Shown: in pieces, positions 56,165-64,000 of the stretch | Layout of the letters: each line of letters begins with the position of its first letter | Position numbering within the stretch: position 1 is the stretch's first letter | Assembly: GCF_000699445.3 (NCBI RefSeq) | Contig: NC_067198.1 | Coordinates: 32,702,536 to 32,766,535 of the forward strand | DNA: 64,000 nucleotides | Direction of reading: 5' to 3' | From: Schistosoma haematobium | Taxonomy: Eukaryota; Platyhelminthes; Trematoda; Strigeidida; Schistosomatidae | Program-made: the position numbers and the translations under genes | The notes under the pieces: generated by a model | Told to the model about the DNA's origin: nothing | The model's input: only the letters and a program-made list of their open reading frames with translations | The model's database searches: none

Positions 56165-56540
56165 AGTATCCAGTGCTTCGTCAATCCCACATAGGTTATG
56201 CTAGCTTCCGGACAGATCGATTTATTCATTTTTCTCAAGTCACATTTTGACACTGGTAATTATTCGCTTACTAATCTTGACTGTTTCTATGTGAGAATAT
56301 GTATGTTAATTACTTAGCTTATTCACTGAGTGCCTGTAACTTATTTTTATCTAACTATAAGCATTGAGTCACGCTTAGTCAAGTCGAGCTGACTCACCTG
56401 TCTTCGCTCTTCTTCGCTTTCCCGCCTCCTATTCTAATATCTGCCTGGAGAAACGGTTGTTTGAAATAAATTCATCCAAATCAACCCGCATTTGGCTTCT
56501 TATTACCGCCATCGCACAGACAAGGTTACTCTAGCTAATA
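56165..56540 (+). repeat. possible solo LTR or other GC-richer mobile remnant
   Basis: A block more complex than its surroundings, with CTTCGCTCTTCTTCGCTTTC, a polyadenylation-like AATAAA at about 56466 and GCTTCTTATTACCGCC beyond it. This resembles the layout of a retroelement LTR. No terminal TG/CA pair or target duplication could be fixed. Confidence 0.3.
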
Positions 56541-57269
56541 TACAGAGTTAAATGAAATATTTATATTCATAATATCTTTGTACGACCAAACCGGTATCAG
56601 ATACAAGGCCATAAAAGGGTCAGTGATTTGGGATAGTTAGTAACCAATGTGTGGTTGTCAAAACCAAATGAGTTAGTTAGATAATGTTTTATAATCCTAT
56701 ATATGTATGGATAATCTGTGTGAAAACATCAATTTGTAAAGAAATTTATTTAACCTACATTTTTAGCCTATTTGATAATTCTTTATCACATTTTAGGAAC
56801 ATCAAATATTTAACTTTTCTTATAAGTAGTGTAATTCGCAACTAAACTAAACGAATTTAGATCATTTTGTCGATTGTAAATGATGCCTATTAACCACTTA
56901 ACAACATTCAACTTTAAATCACTATTCATTTATAGATTTATTGATACCATATTTACTCAGATACAAACTGAAATGATTATTTTAAATTAGGTTGTCACAT
57001 AAACGGATAAACTATTGAAAATTACAAATCATTAGTTAATTCATTCATATAATATTTTCAGTAATACTCAACTAAGACCATGTCAATGATCATACAAATA
57101 ATATTTAGATCTGATATATTTAATCAATAGAGTTTACGTTAAATTGTTCATTTTTGTTGTTGACGAAATATCCAATTAACTCATTGGAATAAAACATCTT
57201 AGTTTCAGCTTAAACGTTGTATATTCTACCAGGAATGAAATGAAATTGTAGATCACCAACGTAGATGAT
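56541..57269. other. AT-rich stretch, nothing recognised
   Basis: No feature supported. Confidence 0.5.
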
Positions 57270-57620
57270 CTATGTCGAAATGATTGGAGGCCTACTCGAG
57301 TTAGATGGGAATGGTGTAACAAACTGGCTAACTTCGAAGTCACACCTCGTGGTCAGCACCTTACGTGGACTACCTCATTGACATATCAAGGTACCATAGA
57401 CGCTTTGAAGACTGTACAACACAGAAGACGTTGTTACGGAAATATATTAGTTAAAGTAGATACAAGTGAAAGTGAGACCACTGCCGCATGGGCCAGTTCA
57501 TGGCATACGATTAACTGATGCGCGTTGGTTGTCCCTGAGCTTGACGAGGATCGATGATTTGCTCGATATTCAATGACCCAACTGCCGGATGATTTGGCTA
57601 GGGCTTAGTGACATTTCGCT
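57270..57620. other. GC-richer block of unknown nature
   Basis: Complex sequence (for example GCATGGGCCAGTTCATGGC and GACATTTCGCTGGCCC) without an open frame or recognised family. Likely an old mobile element fragment. Confidence 0.3.
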
Positions 57621-58247
57621 GGCCCTACAAAATAATTTCAATTTGTCAGTTCAAAATTGTTTTTTTTTCTTCTCAAAAAAAAGAAAAAAAGGTGAAACAA
57701 GATTTTATCTGCCTTTCTAATGATCCTATTCAAAACGATATACCATAGTGAAAATATTCAATTCATAATAAGAATGATAATTTAAAAAATAGAAAAAAGG
57801 AAAGAAAAGAAAATCTATGGCTAAAATGTGATTATTTTCAGATTGAATTTTGTCTCCGCCTTGAAATTTTGATGTAAATTACAGATTATTTATATATAAT
57901 TACTTGTTATATGCGATTTCTAATGTTTTGTTTGTTATTTTATGTCTATCAGAATGGATTTATTTTACTATAATAAGTTAAGCCTATTACCTGGATAGTT
58001 TCTCATCACATACACAAAAAAAAGAGAAGTGAACCCTTTTCACCAATATTTATTGTTAATAATAACTATAGTTTTTGTTATATTCTAATGAGTAGAAGAA
58101 AAAAATTATTTCTTACATTAAGTTATGAAATTGAGATATAACACAATAATCGATTTATCATTAACTCTCTATTCAATAGTCAATTTATTTGAAAGTATCA
58201 AGTTCAACTTCTTTGGCATTGATACCTATAAACTTATTGATAATATT
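57621..58247. other. low-complexity A/T-rich stretch
   Basis: Poly-A and poly-T tracts; nothing else recognised. Confidence 0.5.
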
Positions 58248-58751
58248 TATTGCGTTTGACAGAGTGGGTTGGAGAATGCTGGTTACTTACGCCTGTTACT
58301 CTCAATGGAGCATAGGCGGCCGACCAGCATTCTCCAATTCAGTCTGTCCTGGACCTTCCTTTCCAGTTCTATACAATTTTTGTCCATTTTTCTCATGTCT
58401 GTCTCCATTTCTCGACGTAAAATGTTCCACTTCCAGCGCTTCTTTCTAATTTCTTCCTCCATTGGGATCTGGTTTGTTCTCTCCCATAGTAGGTTGTTGT
58501 TGATAGTGTCTGGTCAAAGGATCCGAAGTATTTTGCGTACAAAACTGTTCATAAACATTTGTATTTTCTAGATGATGGCTTTCGTAGCTGTCCGAGTTTC
58601 CGCCCCATACAGTAGAACTGTCTTGATATTTGTATTGAAAATTCTGACCTTGGTGTTGATTGACAGTTGTTTTGAATTCCAGATGTTTTTTAGTTTTAAA
58701 TGTGCTGCTCTTGCTTTACCGAACAAGCGTAAGTAAAGTAAGTAAAAAAAA
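58248..58751 (-). pseudogene. RTE-clade 3' fragment flanked by oppositely oriented RTE 3' pieces
   Basis: The main part (about 58283-58725) is minus-strand RTE C-terminal sequence of the 6.3-kb subfamily (thumb [28 protein letters not shown] in frame 58765-58568). It begins at a short TTACTTACGCCTG tail. On its left, 58248-58282 is the RTE 3' region in plus orientation (GTTGGAGAATGCTGGT). On its right, 58726-58751 is a plus-orientation 3' tail (AAGCGTAAGTAAAGTAAG). So one RTE end seems to have landed inside another, or the piece was inverted. Confidence 0.75.
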
Positions 58752-60074
58752 TTGTTTTCGATCAATCATTCACCACAATATTCGTGAATGTTGAATAATA
58801 TTGAATAATTCTATTTTTCAATTCAGACCTAGTGAACGGGTTAAGGTGAACTCTAGTTATGGAATCTCTTGTTACTCAATATTTGGTTGTTTTTTTCTTC
58901 AAATAAAAATCTTGTTAACATTTTTCTAATTTATATTTCTGCAATGAACTTCGATGTTGTTTGATTGATTGTTATCGCAATCAATGTAATAATTTCGTTT
59001 CATCCCAGAGTTGTTGTATGTTATTATATGAACAAAGTTGTTCCACTTCGATTTTGATTTATGTTCGCTATAGAAGGTTACCTTGAAGGTTTTATCTTTT
59101 CCATTTCTTACTAGGATGTGGATTATTAGCGTTGACGTACTAATAAGTTGCCAATCTATTCAACTTGCAATAGATTTCCTCTAGTCAGAATGTACCTTAT
59201 GGCAAGTCATTTTTCACAACAGTGGAAAAAGTAATTTACTAGTAAGGAACTCACTAATCATAATGGTTTTACGGAAGCCAAATAAAAATAAGTCACTGAA
59301 AAAGTATATTTCACAAACATTGAAGATGCAAGTGTGTGACGATTATCAACAATCATGACTCGTGAGAAAATAAATCCAATTTTAATCAATCAGAATCTAA
59401 GTTGTGAAAGTGATATTACATAAATTAAATAAAATTCATGTGTTTATCACAATTTAACATGATTCAACGTGAACATACAAAAGTTCTACTACTTTTTCAG
59501 TAACATATTTTTCATTTTGACAGATTGTTTATTCCGCTAAAAAAAGGGATATCACAAATGTTAAATGTCATCGGAACTTATTAATATGGTATCGATTTAA
59601 CACAAATCTAACTAGAATTCATATTGTAAGTTGACAATGAAACAAATCGATAAAATCAGAATTTGGTACTTGTTCTTGTACTTGTAAAAAAAAAACACAG
59701 CTTCCTTACGTTCAAAATTAAACTACTCTACAATTCACTATTTAATAATATTACATTATATAATTTTTGAAGGTAACCAAATGATATCAGTTGTATTAGT
59801 CACTGTGTGTCTTAATACTAGTTGGTTAGAAACAATCATATGAAAACCATTTATGTTTATGACTGAATGTTTAATTAATTGGCGTTACTTGTAAATCTAT
59901 GAATATCTTCATCGTCTCATTCACTAAAGCCCATATTACTCATTGTTGTAGATTAAACTAGGAATTTCGAATATATTAGTATTGATTAGTAACTTGGCTG
60001 AAGCCAAGTAAAGTATTCAGCTTTGTTTTTAGAAATATAGTTTGTTTTCTTTTTTTTTTAAATAAACAACAAAT
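58752..60074. other. AT-rich stretch, nothing recognised
   Basis: No feature supported. Confidence 0.5.
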
Positions 60075-60290
60075 GAATTTAAACTTCATCCCATTGCACA
60101 AGCTAATGGCTATCACGACTCAGTAGCTAAGTGGATAACGCGAAGACATTTGAAGCGAACGGTAGTGGGTTCGAGTCGCAGAGTGAATATTAACTCTGAA
60201 ATGTAGGTACATCCAACTGACGAGTCCCACATAGAACGAAACGCCCGTCCTGGATTTCACTGCTAGCCGCTATCCATCTTTGCTACTAAA
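60075..60290 (+). repeat. Sm-alpha-like SINE with hammerhead
   Basis: Plus strand in full order: head (AACTTCATCCCATTGCACAAG), tRNA-like region (CAGTAGCTAAGTGGATAACG, B box GGTTCGAGTC), spacer, hammerhead (60211-60255) and the 3' string CACTGCTAGCC. Confidence 0.85.
60211..60255 (+). ncRNA. Sm-alpha hammerhead ribozyme, core intact
   Basis: Core box CTGACGA (60217-60223), GAAA (60238-60241) and GTC (60247-60249) are all present; predicted cut after 60249. Stem I ATCCA/TGGAT pairs, with an A-C mismatch beside the core. Stem II GTCC/GAAC has one mismatch. Reduced but possible activity. Confidence 0.78.
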
Positions 60291-60424
60291 ATAAATAATT
60301 TAAAAAATAATTTCATTTCTTTGAGTAAGTAAATTAATGGTAAGTAATTAGCATATTTAAGTAAATTATTTCAAAGAAGTTACAAGTGAACAAATTATTT
60401 TATTGACTCATAATCTCAACCATT

Positions 60425-60838
60425 AAAAATTACTATAAAATCAACAAAACCCCTTCGGATACTAATCAACATATGCTCACTAGTGACTGGCTTCAACAGG
60501 TATTTCATGCAGTTCTAGTGAGAAGCACTGACCAGTGGAGTTCGACCACGTCTGTTGTGAGATAATAACTCACTGAAAACAATGTTAGATGTGTCTCTCA
60601 ATTTTGTGGATTAGTTGAATTTAGACATTAACACTGTTGGATACTGGCCGGTTCAGTGATCTGGATTTTAAGCGTTTGCGTGCGTGATCGATGGGTCGTG
60701 GGTTGGAATCTGGTGATGTGGGATCTTGGATGCGCAGTGGTGATGAGTGTAATTCAAGGACGAAATGGCCGTCCAGTGTTTCAGGGTTTTCCACGGTGTT
60801 CTAGCTTCAAATGACTTATGATCTTAATCATTGATATT
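60425..60838 (+). repeat. type B ribozyme SINE, long form, same dead-ribozyme subfamily as 54125
   Basis: Close match in opposite orientation to 54125-54580 over the full length, including CCCTTCGGATACTAATC at the start and the altered ribozyme box GTGATGAGTGTAATTC. tRNA-like region at about 60650-60710. Confidence 0.85.
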
Positions 60839-61024
60839 TTATTAGAATCAATAAAAACTGATTAAATTCATAATATTCTTCTCAATATTTGAAATAAGTT
60901 ATGGTTAAGCACTTGTGGTCCTTTCTTTTTGTTGTTGTTGTTGATGATGATTAGCTTACAATTAGATAAAAAAGACCATTAGTTTTTCAACTGTGTAAAT
61001 ATTAACAAACACTTTATTATCAGT

Positions 61025-61225
61025 TTAGGGGATTGGTTGAGGTTAGATATTAACACCACTGGATGACGGCTCAGTGGTCCAGGAGGTTAAGCGTTTGCGC
61101 GCGAGACTGAAGGCCCTAAGTTCGAGTCCCGCGAGCGGGATCGTGGATGTGCACTGCTGAGGAGCCCCGCAACAGGTTTTCAATGGTGGTCTAACACCAA
61201 TCGGTTCACGATTTCAACCAAAACT
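61025..61225 (+). repeat. type C ribozyme SINE with ribozyme deleted
   Basis: tRNA-like region (CAGTGGTCCAGGAGGTTAAG, B box AGTTCGAGTCC), first ribozyme box GCACTGCTGAGGAG, then a deletion that joins CAACAGG directly to TTTTCAATGGTGG. GAAA and the cleavage site are gone. Type C tail follows. Confidence 0.8.
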
Positions 61226-61694
61226 TTATTGTATTATTTTTAACCTTTTAAAATTATTTAAAAAATGTAATTCCTCTTTTAAGAATAAGTAAATAAACAA
61301 ACAAACTGGGAGAACATTGTTACATAAAACTGTAATACATAAACCATATCATCATCAAATTTGTATAGATTTTATCGTACTAAATTATTTTTAATTTTTA
61401 ATTTTATAATTTTTTATTCTTTACGTAAATTACAATGAATATAAGCTATAAAATATTTCTTCTCTTTATACAATCTTTAAAACAAAATAGATATGCTCAG
61501 TCTACGTAAAAAGGTATCCTGAGAATTGATGAAAACATTTACTTGAAACATAATTATACGTGAATAACAACATAAATTTTCATCCAATTGATTTATATTT
61601 ATGTTTTTCTCTGTTTTTTTGTTTCTTATTGTTGAGAATTTTCACGTCATTAATATTAAGCAATGTAACCGATCAATCTATTTTTGATATACTA
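61226..61694. other. AT-rich stretch, nothing recognised
   Basis: No feature supported. Confidence 0.5.
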
Positions 61695-61820
61695 AACAGT
61701 TGAGATCATGAGTCAATTGAAGCTAGACCACCATGGAAAACCTGAAAGCACTGGACGGCCGTTTCGTCCTGTTGTGAAGCTCCTCAGCAGTGCGCATCCA
61801 CAACCCCGCCTCGCAGGATA
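61695..61820 (-). repeat. type B ribozyme SINE, 5'-truncated in a TA run
   Basis: Minus strand keeps the tail (CAATTGACTCATGATC), the ribozyme and the start of the tRNA-like region up to CCTGCGAGGCGGGG, where a TATATA tract begins. Confidence 0.8.
61748..61793 (-). ncRNA. hammerhead ribozyme of type B SINE, core and stems I and III intact
   Basis: Stem I GCACTG/CAGTGC is perfect; CTGAGGA, GAAA and GTC are intact; stem III is ACGGCCGT. Stem II is weakened (GCTT against GGAC). Confidence 0.75.
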
Positions 61821-62286
61821 TATATATATATAAATCTTGAATGGATTGCCTTAATATTATAACAAACTGATTAAAGTGTTTAGTGATAGATTTTAGAAAG
61901 TGGTATATTTTATATTGGGTTGCCTCTTTAATGAATGTGACTTGGAAAACAAGAATAATTGAGAATTCGATTGATAAAATACATTCATTCTATTTTAATG
62001 TTTTCAACAAGTTGTAAATAGATAAAATATTACAAGGAATAGTATGATTAGAAGTAAAGGGTTAACTTGCTTGAGTTAATAAAATTGAGATGTATGTTTT
62101 CAATAAGGCGAAAAACATTTTTAAAAAAAGGAAGTAGGCACTAAATGTTATAATCAGCACAATTATTAAGGATTAACACAAATTAATTTGCTCTATAGGT
62201 AGTTTTACTTCATACAAAATTGTAGTGGTTTCTATTAATCATGTAATAATAAAGGAAATTTATATCACATTATGAAGATATCATGG

Positions 62287-62547
62287 TAAGACTATAATTT
62301 ATGGACAACATTTGAGAAACGCTAAAATGACTTTGTAATGTTCACCTATTTATCAGGGATAAATGAGAGTTATTGATTAGTGTGAAGAATTAAGATTGGG
62401 ATTTTCAATTGAATCTTAGGGTTAGGAATTAAATTTAATGTTCTCATCACCAAAATAGTATTTAGCTAAATAAGTGAATGAATTTCGCGCCAAAATCCAA
62501 GGGTGGTCATCTTAAATGTGAATGATTCGTCGAAAAATTATAGTCAC
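62287..62547 (+). repeat. MITE-like repeat (copy 4)
   Basis: Left end GACTATAATTTATGGACAAC, right end CGAAAAATTATAGTC, interior TTTCGCGCCAAAATCC and GGGATAAATGAG. Same family as 51357-51631. Confidence 0.72.
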
Positions 62548-63004
62548 GTCGACATCGTTTATTATCTAGCCTTCAACTTTGGATATAATTACGTTATTGA
62601 TCAACTCCGCCTGTAGCACTTCTAGGGCTACTGCCACTCCAAAGCTCGGGTAAAGGAGGAGAGGTGGGCATAGGGTCGGCAATCCCACCCCGTAGAAAAC
62701 AACCTCGCTAAAAAAGCACTAGCCAGAATAAACAATTTAAACCACTTAAACTCTTTCCTCCGAGTTCAAGGAAGAATTATGACGCCTCACGTTGAAAACC
62801 GAGATTCTTCGAAAGTCACGAAACTGATGCTTCTTCTAACAACCAGAACAACAATTGTTAGGTACATGGAACGTTCAGACAATGTAGGAGACCGGGAGGA
62901 CCAGTCAAATAGAAACAGAAATTAGGGGATACAACTTGACAGTACTCAGAATCAGCGAAACACATTGGAATCAAGCTGAACTGTAAAGGCCAGATACAAG
63001 ATAG

Positions 63005-63382
63005 ATGCTGTTGTACTCTGGTCACGAAGAGGAAAATGCTCCTCACACTCAGGGAGTTGCTTTAATGCTGTCCAAAGTAGCACGAAATGCACTTGTAGGG
63101 TGGGAATCCCAAGGTTCTGGAATCACCAAAGCATCATTCAAAACAGAGATAGAGGCAATCATGGTGATTCTTATCCAGTGCTATGGAACCAACAATGATA
63201 GCAACGATGATAATAAGAATAGTTTCTACGAGAGGTTGCGATCGATCATAGTAATGTGTTCAAGAAAGGACCTGACCATCCTGATGGAAGACCTAAACTT
63301 CAAAGTCGGAATCGATAACAACGGTCACGATAATATCATAAGAAGACATGAACTGACTGGGATAAAGGAACGAGAATGGTAA
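63005..63382 (+). pseudogene. RTE copy 3: endonuclease segment
   Basis: A 125-residue frame with ARNALVGWESQGS, ILIQCYGTNNDSNDDN and ILMEDLNFKVGID (GDFNA-type motif). Upstream motifs (WNVQTM-like near 62870 and ISETHW-like near 62950) are in other frames. A stop follows KEREW. Confidence 0.82.
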
Positions 63383-63600
63383 GAGGTTCGCAAATTTGTG
63401 TGCATTCAACAAATTGGTTATAGGCGGCACAATACTCCCACCCAAACGCATAGACAAAGCTACGTAGATCTCACCTGACCACACCACAGAAAACCAGATA
63501 GATCATATTTGCATCACTAAAAAATTCAGAAGGTCAGTAAAGACGTGAGAACCAGAAGAGGAGCTGATATAACTTCAGATAACTACCTGGAGTTTTCAAG

Positions 63601-63789
63601 ATGAAACCAAAGATAAAGAAGCACTGGACAACTAGAAAAACAGCATTACAGAGGTTCAATACAGCCTTCCGTCGACATACTAATCAACTCAACAAGTCCA
63701 AGACAACTCTGAACAACAGGTTCCATGCCTTACAGGATCTACTGAAAGAAGAGACTACTATACAGGATAACTGGAAAGGGATCAATTAA
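63601..63789 (+). pseudogene. RTE copy 3: linker segment
   Basis: A 62-residue frame with KKHWTTRKTALQRFNTAF and NNRFHALQDLLKEE, matching the linker of copies 1 and 2. Decay continues to the window end (lysine-rich relic). Confidence 0.8.
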
Positions 63790-64000
63790 ACAGTAACTTG
63801 AACATGTCAGGAGATCCTGAGACGCAAGAAGCAGCATGAGAAAGAATGGATCTGTATAGAAACACTGGACAAGATCGAAGAAAGGAAGAACAAGAAGACA
63901 GAAATTAACAACAGCCGAACAGAAACAGAGAAAATCAAGGCACAAGCGAACAAACAAACGAAGAAGAGCATTAGAGCTGAGAAGCAGAAATGCGTGGGAG

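Larger units (their letters stand above)
62607..64000 (+). mobile_element. RTE-clade retrotransposon, 5' part, running off the window (copy 3)
   Basis: Plus-strand element beginning CAACTCCGCCTGTAGCAC. It has the full leader (to about 62760), then the decayed endonuclease and linker. It is an older, more mutated copy than 1 and 2, yet keeps TGC (Cys) in DHIC, where copies 1 and 2 have a stop. The 3' end lies outside the window. Confidence 0.88.

Overview
The window is repeat-dominated flatworm nuclear DNA, most likely from a schistosome (Schistosoma or a close relative). Three things point there: very AT-rich DNA, many tRNA-related retroposons carrying hammerhead ribozyme cores of the S. mansoni Sm-alpha type, and decayed RTE-clade (SR2-like) and Penelope-like retroelements. 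I found no host gene, rRNA, genuine tRNA or CRISPR array that I can support. Every recognisable protein-coding stretch is a broken piece of a mobile element.

Layout. 1-8.2 kb: Sm-alpha-like elements and a second ribozyme-bearing SINE class (here type B and its sister type C), one dispersed repeat (family D) and a 3' fragment of an RTE element with its target duplication. 12.6-16.1 kb: a near full-length but dead RTE element on the minus strand, inserted into a D repeat whose halves flank it. 16.7-24 kb: RTE leader fragments, an anonymous GC-richer block, and a large inverted repeat made of two type C SINEs. 24-28 kb: little beyond microsatellites. 28.3-29.8 kb: a decayed RTE 3' half and an Sm-alpha copy. 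31-38.4 kb: a leader-only RTE retroposon with perfect target duplications, a 59-bp-arm hairpin, and further repeats. 40-45 kb: RTE fragments, including a second 3-kb copy nearly identical to the first in long blocks. 46.3-48.7 kb: a decayed Penelope-like element. 49-55 kb: type B SINEs in fold-back arrangements and a MITE-like family. 55.7-64 kb: another leader-only retroposon, a possible solo LTR, an RTE fragment joined to oppositely oriented RTE ends, Sm-alpha, B and C copies, and an RTE copy running off the window end.

How the parts relate. The SINE classes share one plan: a tRNA-like region with A-box-like and B-box sequences, then a hammerhead motif, then a short tail. Many copies are head-to-tail dimers or carry an inverted copy of their own 3' end at the 5' boundary. 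That resembles Penelope-like and retrozyme structures more than ordinary SINEs. The RTE element probably supplied the machinery for the leader-only retroposons, since both have about 12-14 bp target duplications. The most interesting items are the type B ribozymes (best copy 3044-3089), the 408-bp tandem ribozyme dimer at 4478-4972, the leader-only retroposons, and the mosaic identity between the two long RTE copies.

Limits: all homology calls are from reading the sequence by eye. Boundaries of old repeats are approximate to about 5-20 bases.
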